Shown: positions 24,018 through 31,692 of the stretch, piece after piece
Layout: the number at the start of each line of letters is the position of its first letter
Numbering within the stretch: the first letter of the stretch is position 1
DNA from: JACVRW01 sp963819115
Lineage (GTDB): Bacteria; Actinomycetota; Thermoleophilia; Solirubrobacterales; Thermoleophilaceae
Length of the DNA stretch: 64,000 nt
Reading direction: 5' to 3'
Assembly: GCA_963819115.1 (NCBI GenBank)
Contig: CAWFUR010000001.1
Coordinates: 124,001 to 188,000 of the forward strand
Notes under the pieces: model-generated
Databases searched by the model: none
What the model was told of the DNA's origin: nothing
Seen by the model: the letters and a program-made list of their open reading frames with translations, nothing else
Position numbers and translations under genes: made by a program

Positions 24018-24482
24018 TTAGACCGGTGCGGGGCCGAGCGAGTCCAGCGCTTCGCGGAGGTCATCCGCGGACTGGAAGTCGAGGCCCAGCGTGTGATCGT
24101 GGCGGTGTCCCACGATGCCGTTCTCGTCCACGATCACCACCGAGCGGCGCGTGCCCCTCAGGCGCTGATGCGCCCCGTAGGCCTTGGCCACCGCGCTGTC
24201 GGTGTCGGCCAGCAGCGGCACGTTGAGCCCGTGCTTGGCGACGAAGCCCTCGTGCGAGTCGAGGTCCTGGGAGGAGATGCCCACCACCAGCGCGCCGAGC
24301 TCGTCCAGCGTCTCCGGGTGGTCCCGGTAGGAGCAGAACTGGCGCGTGCAGACCGGCGTGTTGTCTCCCGGGTAGAAGAGCAGGATCACGCGCTCGCCCC
24401 GGTGCTCGGAGAGCGTGAAGGTGCCCTCGGTGCCCTCGAGCGTGAAGTCCGGGGCCACGTCGCCCACCTTCGGAGAAGCCAT
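24018..24482 (-). CDS. Thioredoxin-dependent peroxiredoxin, Bcp/PrxQ type
   Basis: 154 residues. VGDVAPDFTLEGTEG is the AhpC/TSA start. The peroxidatic Cys45 lies in NTPVCTRQFCSYRD and a resolving Cys50 five residues later gives the atypical 2-Cys PrxQ arrangement. Thr42 upstream and an Arg later (RGTRRSVVIVDENG) complete the site. It reduces hydroperoxides in the cytosol with thioredoxin. It begins one base after the aldo/keto reductase stop, so the two are probably one operon. Confidence 0.93.
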   Translation of the reverse strand: MASPKVGDVAPDFTLEGTEGTFTLSEHRGERVILLFYPGDNTPVCTRQFCSYRDHPETLDELGALVVGISSQDLDSHEGFVAKHGLNVPLLADTDSAVAKAYGAHQRLRGTRRSVVIVDENGIVGHRHDHTLGLDFQSADDLREALDSLGPAPV

Positions 24483-24483
24483 C

Positions 24484-25512
24484 TCAGGCCACCGGGCGGC
24501 GCCGGGCCTCGGGCCGCAGGTCGGGGTTCTGCCAGCCGCCGTCTGACGGGTTCACGTTGATGCCCGGGGGCACGATCTCGTCGATGCGGTCAAGTATGGC
24601 GTCCGAGAGCGTGACGTCCACCGCGGCGAGCTGCGACTCCAGGTGCTCCATCGTGCGCGGGCCGATGATGGCCGCGGTCACGGCCGGGTGCCTGATCACG
24701 AAGGCCAGGGCCATCTCGATCAGCGGCATGCCCGCCTCCTCCGCGAGCAGGGCCAGCGCGTCGGCCGCCTCCAGCTTGCGCTGGTTCGCCGGGATGCTCA
24801 TGTCGTAGCGGTCGGGAATCATCTGCGCCCGCCGGGACGTTTCGAGCTCTTCCCCCTTCCGGTACCTGCCCGACAGCCATCCGCCGGCCAGGGGGCTCCA
24901 CGGGATCACGCCCATGCCGTGACGCCGGCAGGTGGGGAGCACGTCCGCTTCGACTCCCCGCACCAGAAGCGAGTACGGCGGCTGCTCCGTCACGAAGCGC
25001 TCGCGGTTGCGGCGCCGTGCCGTCCACTGCGCCTCCACGATCCTGCTGGCGGGAAAGGTGGACGAGCCGGCGTAGCGGATCTTTCCCGCGCGCACGAGGT
25101 CGGTGAGCGCACCCAGGGTCTCGTCGATGTCGGTGTCCGGCTCCGGACGATGGATCTGGTAGAGGTCGATCCAGTCGGTGCCCAGGCGGCGGAGGCTGTT
25201 CTCCACCTCGCGCACGATCCAGCGCCGCGAGTTGCCGAACTCGTTCGGGTCGTCGCCCATCGTGCCGTGGACCTTGGTGGCCAGCACCACGTTGTCCCGC
25301 CGGCCCTTCAGCGCCTTGCCGACGATCTCCTCGGACTCGCCGCGCGAGTACACGTCGGCGGTGTCGATGAAGTTGATCCCGGCGTCGAGCGCGCGATGGA
25401 TGATCGCGGCCGACTTGTCGTGGTCGCGCTCTCCCCAGGCCCCGAACATCATCGCGCCCAGGCAGAGCGGACTGACCTTCACGCCGGTGGCTCCGAGGTC
25501 CCTGAGCTCCAT
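24484..25512 (-). CDS. Aldo/keto reductase
   Basis: 342 residues from MELRDLGATGVKVSPLCLG. The catalytic tetrad is visible: Asp and Tyr in NFIDTADVYSRGESEE, Lys in VVLATKVHG, and His in DLYQIHRPEPD. It ends with the NADPH-binding AAIIGPRTMEHLESQL. It resembles the YajO/Tas branch of the superfamily, reducing small aldehydes or ketones. The peroxiredoxin next door suggests a shared detoxification role, which is inference. Confidence 0.93.
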   Translation of the reverse strand: MELRDLGATGVKVSPLCLGAMMFGAWGERDHDKSAAIIHRALDAGINFIDTADVYSRGESEEIVGKALKGRRDNVVLATKVHGTMGDDPNEFGNSRRWIVREVENSLRRLGTDWIDLYQIHRPEPDTDIDETLGALTDLVRAGKIRYAGSSTFPASRIVEAQWTARRRNRERFVTEQPPYSLLVRGVEADVLPTCRRHGMGVIPWSPLAGGWLSGRYRKGEELETSRRAQMIPDRYDMSIPANQRKLEAADALALLAEEAGMPLIEMALAFVIRHPAVTAAIIGPRTMEHLESQLAAVDVTLSDAILDRIDEIVPPGINVNPSDGGWQNPDLRPEARRRPVA

Positions 25513-25582
25513 CGCGCTGACATTAGCGCCGCCCCTGCAACACACCGTGCCCGACGTCGGGGGCGGGACCTAGCTTCGCGAC

Positions 25583-26452
25583 ATGCTCCGGGAGGTGGGA
25601 AACGCCGAGGTCGAGCGGAGGCTCACGCTGCTCGGCCGCCGCTACCGGCTGGTGCGGGGGCGGATCCCCGTCGGGCGGTCCTGGGGGCACGCCCGCCAGC
25701 GTGCGCTCGTGGCGCGCTCCGCATCGCTTCCGGTGCCCGTGGCGGCGGAGGCCCATCGTGCCTACTGGCTCTTCGAGGGACGCCTCTACTGGGAGGACGA
25801 GGACCTCGAGGAGCGCGACGTACTCGCCCTCGTGCGCGAGCGCGAGCTGCGCCGCCGGCGGCGGCTTGAGCGTGCGCACGCCACCCTGGCGGCGTCCGGT
25901 GAGGAGGGCCTTCCCCACCGCCGGACGCTGGCCCGCGAGGTCCGTCGCGCCGTGTTCGAACGAGACGGCGGGCGCTGCGCGGACTGCGGCGCGGGCTTCG
26001 ACCTCCAGTACGACCACGTGATCCCCGTGGCCCTCGGGGGAGCCGACAATGCGGCCAATCTCCAGCTGTTGTGCGGTGAGTGCAACCGGCGCAAGGGCGC
26101 GAGGGTGAGTCGGATGAAAACCTTGAGCTGCGAGGCACGCCCGCCCGCGATGGCGAATACGCGCAGCCGGGCGGGGTCGAGCCGGGTGTCCGGCGTGTCG
26201 GTGGTCACGGCGAACCCGGAGCGACCGAGCCCCTGGCCCTGCGCCCTGGCCACGTCGGGGCGAGCCTCCGTCGTGCCGCCCTCTCCCACGAAGCGACCGT
26301 CCTGGAACATCACGATGCGATCCGCCGGCCGATCGCGACGCAAGTCGGCCGCCCAGCCGACGACGACGCGGAAGGCGGTGTTCACCTGCTCGACCCGCCC
26401 GCTTACAGCGCCCGCCACCACCCTGAAGCGCCGTCCCGACACCACCACGTAG
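25583..26452 (+). CDS. HNH endonuclease-like protein with antisense read-through tail
   Basis: The recognisable protein covers roughly the first 175 residues. It has an N-terminal part LREVGNAEVERRLTLLGRRY, then HNH: VRRAVFERDGGRCADCG, QYDHVIPVALGGADNAANLQ, LLCGECNRRKGA. The two Cys pairs bind structural zinc and the His of DHV is catalytic. Relatives typically end just after the CNRRKG motif. Here no stop occurs and the frame runs about 110 more residues antisense to the sulfatase gene. I expect the functional end near 26105; the true stop seems lost. Confidence 0.8.
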   Translation: MLREVGNAEVERRLTLLGRRYRLVRGRIPVGRSWGHARQRALVARSASLPVPVAAEAHRAYWLFEGRLYWEDEDLEERDVLALVRERELRRRRRLERAHATLAASGEEGLPHRRTLAREVRRAVFERDGGRCADCGAGFDLQYDHVIPVALGGADNAANLQLLCGECNRRKGARVSRMKTLSCEARPPAMANTRSRAGSSRVSGVSVVTANPERPSPWPCALATSGRASVVPPSPTKRPSWNITMRSAGRSRRKSAAQPTTTRKAVFTCSTRPLTAPATTLKRRPDTTT

Positions 26453-28581
26453 GTGCGCCCGCCGCGCCTCTCCAGGCGGAAGCTCTGCCGCTCGAGCGGG
26501 GCCAGGCGCCGGTTTCCGCTCGTTCCGAGCACCTCGAAGAGCTGCAGCCGGTTGGACCCGCGGCGGAAGCGTTCGGGAGCCACCATGGCCGAGAACCTCG
26601 GCTCGCCCGAGGCGCCGTAGCTGTGGGAAACGGCTGCGATCCGCCCGTTGAGGGCCACGGCGACGTCGTGCTCCCGGGCCCCCGCATCGTCAAGGCGCCC
26701 GGTGATGTAGGCGGGGAGCACCTTCGCGCCGGGGTCCACCGACGCGAAGCGACCGGGATCGTCGATGCGGGCGCGCAGGCCGGTGGTGCCGGCCGACGGC
26801 ACCTCGCCGACCCGGCGGCCCACCAGCTCGGGAGCGGGGCCGGCGCTGTAGAGGCCGGCGACGCCGGGAGCGAAGAGATGAGACATACGCGCGAGCTCAC
26901 GGTCGTGCCGGGCCACGAACTCAGACGGCGTGAAGGCCACGGTGCGGCCGCGCTGGGGTATCACCGCCAGGCGTCTCCCGGGGGGTGGGTCGCGGCGCAG
27001 GGAGCGGCCGTCGGCCTTCCACGGAAGCGAGCTCCCGAGGTAGTCGGCGATGGTGGGCACGATGTCGATCGAGCGGGCCGGCGCCAGATCGGTTCGGCCC
27101 CGGGACTGGCGTGGCGCCTTGATCAGCAACGGGATGCCGGCAATGTCCGTGGCGTTGCTCGACGTGAGGCGCCGGCGCTCCTCTCCCTGGCGGTAGCTCG
27201 CTCCGTGGTCCGCCGCCACCACGATCAGGGCGCGGTCGTATACGCCCGTGCGCTTCAACCGGCTGATCAGCTCGCCGAGCAGGTGATCGGTGAAGCCCAC
27301 CTGCAGCAGGTGGCGCTGGTAGGCCTGCACGCTCGTCCAGCGCTCCTTGTTGTAGGGCGGGTCGCGCGCGGTCACCGCGTACTGCTGCCCGGTGGGCAGG
27401 TACTCGGCCGGGATGTGCGGAAGCTCGATGTGGATGAAGTGGAGGTCGGGCTTGGAGCCGGGGGGCCTGATGCCGGAGACGAAGCCCTCGAACTTCGCCC
27501 GGCGGTCATCGAACGCGAGCTGTGCGAAGACCTGGTCCGCCCCGGCCCCCGCAGCGCCTGCCTGACGGCGAAAGCCCCCGAATGCCTGGTCCACCGCCGG
27601 CAGCCGGTGCTCCATGCTCTCGGGCACCACCCGGTGGGCGTACACCACGCTCAGGTCGTCTGCCAGCGCCCGCAGGCGGTCGGGGAGCGAATCGCGTGAC
27701 TCGCCCTCGTGACAGATGCTCTCTGGGCAGAGGTCGGTGACCGGCTCCTGGACGTGGAACGCATAGCGGTGCTCCAGCAGCGTGAACAGGTTGTCGGGGT
27801 GATCGGCGAGCACCGGCAGCTGGCCCGGCTCGGGGAGGTTCCCGGTCAGCGCCGCGGACACCGCCTGCGGCGTCAGGTCGGCGACGGTCGTCGCGTTGCG
27901 GTACCAGGTGGCGTCGCGGGCCAGGGCGGCGTAGTGCGGGAATCGCGACGAGTCCAGCCGCCCGTGGGAGTCCATCAGCATCGTGGACGGGAACTCGTCG
28001 AACATCACGAACACCACCGGCGTATCGCCGCCAACCGAGGCCGCGGCCGAGCTCACGTCCTGGGGCAGCACGAGCTTGGACACAGGCGAGGTGAACAGGA
28101 ACAGGAGCGCCAGGACGACCGGGGCCGGAGAGAGCACCGTCAGTCCGGTGCGAACGGCGGAGCTGCGCGCGTAGGCGAGTGCTCCACCCGCCCCGATCGC
28201 CGCGGCGAGCGCCAGGAGCACGTGGGCCCCCACGCCGCCGATGTCCTTGATCGCCTGGAGCGCGATGGCCGCCACGAGCATCCCCACGACCAGCAGGTGC
28301 ACGGCCCGCCGCGCGCGCTCGGCCGGCACCAACACGAGCTCGATCAGGAACAGCAGCGTTGGGGCGACAAGGGTCAGGACCAGGGCGAGAATCACGATGT
28401 CCGCCGTGGTGTTGTCCCGGGCCACGAAGAACTCCGGGCCGTCCTCGAGGATCCCGAAGATCGGCTGTGCCACGGCGAAGGACCACAGCACGCCGAGATG
28501 CAACCACGAGTGCAGCAGGGGGTGGCGGCCCTCTGGACGACGCCAGTCGCTGCCCTCGGCGGCAGCCTCAGAGCCGCTCAC
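25786..28581 (-). CDS. Membrane-anchored sulfatase/alkaline-phosphatase-superfamily protein
   Basis: 931 residues as read. About five membrane helices occupy the first 170 residues (ILALVLTLVAPTLLFLIELV is one). The sulfatase domain covers about 180-520: metal Asp in VVFVMFDEFPS, a Thr in the nucleophile position (LTPQAVSAALTGN, as in LtaS-like enzymes rather than Cys-sulfatases), and VVAADHGASYRQGE. A C-terminal Ig-like/decorating part follows to about 820. The last ~110 residues are antisense to the HNH gene and low-quality, so the real stop is probably near 26105-26120. It probably transfers or removes phospho- or sulfo-groups on envelope glycans. Confidence 0.83.
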   Translation of the reverse strand: MSGSEAAAEGSDWRRPEGRHPLLHSWLHLGVLWSFAVAQPIFGILEDGPEFFVARDNTTADIVILALVLTLVAPTLLFLIELVLVPAERARRAVHLLVVGMLVAAIALQAIKDIGGVGAHVLLALAAAIGAGGALAYARSSAVRTGLTVLSPAPVVLALLFLFTSPVSKLVLPQDVSSAAASVGGDTPVVFVMFDEFPSTMLMDSHGRLDSSRFPHYAALARDATWYRNATTVADLTPQAVSAALTGNLPEPGQLPVLADHPDNLFTLLEHRYAFHVQEPVTDLCPESICHEGESRDSLPDRLRALADDLSVVYAHRVVPESMEHRLPAVDQAFGGFRRQAGAAGAGADQVFAQLAFDDRRAKFEGFVSGIRPPGSKPDLHFIHIELPHIPAEYLPTGQQYAVTARDPPYNKERWTSVQAYQRHLLQVGFTDHLLGELISRLKRTGVYDRALIVVAADHGASYRQGEERRRLTSSNATDIAGIPLLIKAPRQSRGRTDLAPARSIDIVPTIADYLGSSLPWKADGRSLRRDPPPGRRLAVIPQRGRTVAFTPSEFVARHDRELARMSHLFAPGVAGLYSAGPAPELVGRRVGEVPSAGTTGLRARIDDPGRFASVDPGAKVLPAYITGRLDDAGAREHDVAVALNGRIAAVSHSYGASGEPRFSAMVAPERFRRGSNRLQLFEVLGTSGNRRLAPLERQSFRLERRGGRTYVVVSGRRFRVVAGAVSGRVEQVNTAFRVVVGWAADLRRDRPADRIVMFQDGRFVGEGGTTEARPDVARAQGQGLGRSGFAVTTDTPDTRLDPARLRVFAIAGGRASQLKVFIRLTLAPLRRLHSPHNSWRLAALSAPPRATGITWSYWRSKPAPQSAQRPPSRSNTARRTSRASVRRWGRPSSPDAARVACARSSRRRRRSSRSRTRASTSRSSRSSSSQ

Positions 28582-28740
28582 GCCGCTCCTTCGTCTCGCG
28601 ATACGGCGGTTGTGGCCTGGTGAAAACTGCGATCAGGCACAATAACCCCGTCTTTGCAGCGAGGTCGCACCGGCGACGGCTGCTAGCCTCGGGTTTGTGC
28701 GAGGGCCTCCCGCGAGGTTCTTGTCTCGTGCGCTTCAGGC

Positions 28741-28768
28741 GATCCGGGTCAGTCGAATCTCCCGGATC
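28741..28768. promoter_or_regulatory. Inverted repeat upstream of the DEAD-box helicase
   Basis: A perfect 8-bp repeat GATCCGGG with CCCGGATC, 12-bp spacer, 40 bases before the helicase ATG, inside the 227-bp divergent gap 28582-28808. It could be an operator or a 5'-UTR stem-loop; helicase leaders are often thermoregulated. Nothing else recognisable is in the gap apart from the AGGAG ribosome site before 28809. Confidence 0.5.
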
Positions 28769-28808
28769 ACCATATGGCCGCTTTTCCGGTGGCCGCTAGG
28801 AGTCACGC

Positions 28809-30056
28809 ATGTCGTCCCAAACCTTTGCCGATCTCGGCGTATCGAGCGCTGTGCTCGGCGCCCTCAACACGCGAGGGATCAAAGAGCCCTTCCCCGTGCA
28901 GCGGCTCGCCGTGCCCGACGTTCTCGCCGGCCACGACGTGCTCGTGAAGTCCCCCACCGGGTCGGGCAAGACGCTCGCCTTCGGGGTCCCGATCGTGGAT
29001 CTCGTGGAGGCCACCGATCCGCGCCCGTCGGCGCTGATCCTCGCCCCCACCCGTGAGCTCGCCCTCCAGATCGTGGAGGACATCCGCCCGCTGGCTCACG
29101 CCCGGGCCCTGTCCGTGGCCGCCGTCTACGGAGGCGCCGGCATCCACAAGCAGGCCAAGCTCGCCTCCAACGCGCACATCGTGGTGGCCACCCCCGGCCG
29201 CCTCGAGGACCTGATCGACCGCGGCGCCCTGAGCCTCAAGCGAGCACGCATCCTCGTGCTTGACGAGGCCGACCGCATGCTCGACATGGGCTTCCGCCCG
29301 GCCGTCGACCGCATCGTGAGCCTCACGCCGAGGGACCGCCAGACGCTGTTCTTCTCGGCCACGCTGGAAGGCGTTGTGGGCAAGATCGCCTCCGCCTACA
29401 CGCACGACGCCCGGACCCACGAGCACACCGCCAAGCCGGAGCTCTGGGCCGATGTGAGCCACCGCTTCGTGGCCGTGACCCACGAGGGCAAGCTGGAGGC
29501 CCTCGTGTACGAGCTGCGGCGTGAGGCCAGCCACCGCCGGCTCGTGTTCGTGCGCACCAAGCGCGGAGCGGACCGCCTGGTGAAGCGTCTTCGCGCCCAC
29601 GACATCGAGGCGCTCGCGATGCACGGCAACAAGTCGCAGTCCCAGCGGGAGCGCGCACTCGGCCAGTTCGAGTCGGGCCGCGTGGACACCCTGGTGGCCA
29701 CCGACGTGGCCGCCCGCGGCCTGGACATCGATGACATCACGCACGTGATCAACTTCGATGCCCCGCCGGACCACGACAGCTACGTGCACCGCCTCGGCCG
29801 GACGGGCCGCGCCGGGCGCTCGGGAATCGGCGTCACGCTGGTCTCGGCCGGTGAGGCCGCGGACGTGGGCCGGATCGCGAAGAAGCTGCGCCTCGAGCGG
29901 GAGCTCGGGGACGCCGGCCTCGCGACCCAGGGCTCGTCGCGCCGGAACGGCGACGACAGGTCCCGCCGCAACGGTGGAGATGGCCCCCGCCGTCCAGCCG
30001 GTGACGGCCGCCCCAGCCGCCAGCGCCGTCGCAGGCGCCCCCGCCAGGCGGCCTAG
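28809..30056 (+). CDS. DEAD-box ATP-dependent RNA helicase
   Basis: 415 residues with AGGAG 7 nt before the ATG. The motifs are in order: Q motif (FADLGVSSAVLGALNTRG and PFPVQ), Walker A SPTGSGKT, PTRELALQI, VVATPGRL, VLDEADRMLDMGF, FFSATL, then in domain 2 VFVRTKRGAD, ATDVAARGLDIDDI and HRLGRTGRAGR. The last 50 residues are Arg/Asn/Gly-rich (RRNGDDRSRRNGGDGPRR) and likely bind RNA non-specifically, as in CsdA/RhlE-type enzymes. Roles in cold adaptation, ribosome assembly or RNA turnover are family knowledge. Confidence 0.96.
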   Translation: MSSQTFADLGVSSAVLGALNTRGIKEPFPVQRLAVPDVLAGHDVLVKSPTGSGKTLAFGVPIVDLVEATDPRPSALILAPTRELALQIVEDIRPLAHARALSVAAVYGGAGIHKQAKLASNAHIVVATPGRLEDLIDRGALSLKRARILVLDEADRMLDMGFRPAVDRIVSLTPRDRQTLFFSATLEGVVGKIASAYTHDARTHEHTAKPELWADVSHRFVAVTHEGKLEALVYELRREASHRRLVFVRTKRGADRLVKRLRAHDIEALAMHGNKSQSQRERALGQFESGRVDTLVATDVAARGLDIDDITHVINFDAPPDHDSYVHRLGRTGRAGRSGIGVTLVSAGEAADVGRIAKKLRLERELGDAGLATQGSSRRNGDDRSRRNGGDGPRRPAGDGRPSRQRRRRRPRQAA

Positions 30057-30070
30057 CCGCACCGGACCCC

Positions 30071-30132
30071 GAGGGAGGAGCGCAGCGCGGGGACCATGAG
30101 GGAGGAGCGCAGCCCGATCGGTGATCCGGCCA
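30071..30132. repeat. Dispersed palindromic repeat, degraded reverse-orientation copy
   Basis: Two trailer fragments (GAGGGAGGAGCGCAGC) lie in tandem. The second continues into GCCCGATCGGTGATCCGGC, where one base insertion spoils the right arm, and the leader is missing. It lies between the helicase stop and the PLC-like gene, and appears to be a decaying copy. Confidence 0.75.
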
Positions 30133-30180
30133 CGGTTCCCCCTGGTTCGCCCTTGCCCGGCGGACTAGGGTGGGCACCGG

Positions 30181-31137
30181 ATGAGGAGGGATCGCACCCG
30201 GCGCCGCGGCGCCATCGTGTTCGCCGTGGCCACGACGCTGGCCCTGTGGCTGGCGCTGGCCGGCTCGGCCTCGGCCGCGTTCCCGATTCGCTGCAACGGC
30301 AACGCGCGCTACTGCGACCGCCACTTCAACCAGGTCGTGCTGCCCGCCGCTCACAACGCCATGTCCGCGGCCGCGCTCGGATGGGCGCTCCCCAACCAGC
30401 CGGTGGGCATCCCCGACCAGCTGGCCCTGGGCGTGCGCGGATTCCTGTTCGACACCTACTACGCGCACGTGACCCCGGGTGGCGGTGTGGTGGCCGACCC
30501 CGTGAAGACCCCGCAGAGCCAGCTCTATCTCTGCCACGTGGCCTGCCAGCTGGGCGCCACGCCCCTGGTTGACGTGCTGCGCGCGATGAACAGGTTCCTT
30601 AACCGGCATCCCAACAACGTCCTGATGATCGTGAACGAGGACTACGTGGCACCGGCGGACTTCGCCCGCGAGGTTCGCCGCTCCGGGCTGATCCATCACG
30701 TCTGGCGCGGGCGCACCGGACCCACCTGGCCGACGCTGCGCCGCATGATCAGGCGCGGCAAGCAGCTCGTGGTCACCGCCGAGCACGACTCAGGAAAGGT
30801 CCGCTGGTACCACGAGGCCTACCAGGGGATCGTGCAGGAGACGAACTACGACTGGCCCGTGGCTTCGCAGATCACGGATCCCGCCCAGTGGACCGCCAGC
30901 TGCAGGCCCAACCGCGGCGGCACCACGGGCACGCTCTTCCTGATGAACCACTGGTCACCGCCGGCGGCACCATCGCCCGCGGGGTCGGCGGTGGTGAACG
31001 CCTCCGACACCCTCGTCGGGCGCGCGCTCGCCTGCAAGGCCGCCCGCGGCCTGATGCCCACGATCGTGGCCGTGGACATGTTCACGAGCGGCGGCCTGTT
31101 CGACGCCGTGCGGCGTTTGAACAACCTATCTCCGTAA
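30181..31137 (+). CDS. Secreted PI-PLC X-domain-like protein
   Basis: 318 residues. A signal peptide (RRGAIVFAVATTLALWLALA, cleavage near ASA-AFP) is followed by FNQVVLPAAHNAMSAA. AHNAMS is the catalytic-histidine motif of the PLC-like phosphodiesterase fold. Then come GVRGFLFDTYYA (metal Asp/Glu region), LYLCHVACQLG (second His) and VLMIVNEDY. The set matches secreted calcium-independent PLC-like proteins of actinobacteria. The substrate may be a phosphoinositide or other glycerophosphodiester. Four cysteines near the start and end may form disulfides. Confidence 0.82.
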   Translation: MRRDRTRRRGAIVFAVATTLALWLALAGSASAAFPIRCNGNARYCDRHFNQVVLPAAHNAMSAAALGWALPNQPVGIPDQLALGVRGFLFDTYYAHVTPGGGVVADPVKTPQSQLYLCHVACQLGATPLVDVLRAMNRFLNRHPNNVLMIVNEDYVAPADFAREVRRSGLIHHVWRGRTGPTWPTLRRMIRRGKQLVVTAEHDSGKVRWYHEAYQGIVQETNYDWPVASQITDPAQWTASCRPNRGGTTGTLFLMNHWSPPAAPSPAGSAVVNASDTLVGRALACKAARGLMPTIVAVDMFTSGGLFDAVRRLNNLSP

Positions 31138-31144
31138 AGCCGAG

Positions 31145-31594
31145 CTAGGTCAAGGTGCGCGCGCCCGCCAGGGACTCGCGGCACACGAAGCGGAAATGAG
31201 CCAGCCAGAAGCGCCGCAGCGCGCGGTAGGTGGGGCCCTCGGCCACCTCCCACGAGCCGAAGCGGCAGCGGTCGGGGCCGGCGGCGGCGAAGCGGTAGCT
31301 GTGCACGGCATGGAAGCCGGGCGCCGAGACCTCCCAGGTCACGCGGTCGTGCTCCTGCAGCTCCACGATCTCGGCCTTGGCCGGGAGCCGGTAGGGATAG
31401 CGGCGCTCGATCGGGTGGAAGGTGAACCGCAGCGTGGCCCCCACCTCGAGCTCGCCGCCGTCCACCGAGGCCTTGCTGAAGCACGGATTCCAGTCCGGCC
31501 ACCGGGGCACGTCGATGAACGTGGTCCACAGCCGCTCCACCGGAAGGTCCAGATCCGTGGATCCCGCGATGGGAAGGGGCGGCTCGTGGGCCAC
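31145..31594 (-). CDS. SRPBCC (START-like) ligand-binding protein
   Basis: 149 residues from the GTG at 31594 (VAHEPPLPIAGSTDLDLPVE). RLWTTFIDVPRWPDWNPCFS is the START/polyketide-cyclase entry (helix 1 plus WP.W). VGATLRFTFHPIE, DRVTWEVSAPGFHAVHSYRF and the C-terminal helix complete the helix-grip fold. An in-frame ATG exists 34 codons upstream, but that stretch translates the palindromic repeat, so I prefer the internal GTG. The ligand is unknown; the fold binds hydrophobic molecules. Confidence 0.8.
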   Translation of the reverse strand: MAHEPPLPIAGSTDLDLPVERLWTTFIDVPRWPDWNPCFSKASVDGGELEVGATLRFTFHPIERRYPYRLPAKAEIVELQEHDRVTWEVSAPGFHAVHSYRFAAAGPDRCRFGSWEVAEGPTYRALRRFWLAHFRFVCRESLAGARTLT

Positions 31595-31634
31595 GGCCCG
31601 TCGCCCAGTGGGCTCCGGCCCAGCAAAATCCGTC

Positions 31635-31680
31635 GCTGCGGTGCTCGCCCGATCGCCGATCGGGCTGCGCTCCTCGCGGG
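31635..31680. repeat. Dispersed palindromic repeat, single copy
   Basis: Leader GCTGCGGTGCTC, core GCCCGATC-GCC-GATCGGGC (perfect 8-bp stem, 3-nt loop), trailer TGCGCTCCTCGC. It lies between the stop of the PLP-enzyme gene and the start of the SRPBCC gene, both minus strand, so it is a 3' boundary for the former. Read in frame it would encode REERSPIGDRAS at the N-terminus of an over-extended SRPBCC reading. Confidence 0.9.
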
Positions 31681-31692
31681 CGCCGTGACCGG

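Noticed and set aside
26080..27699. A 539-codon plus-strand frame opposite the sulfatase
   Set aside because: Antisense shadow; sulfatase catalytic motifs are on the minus strand.
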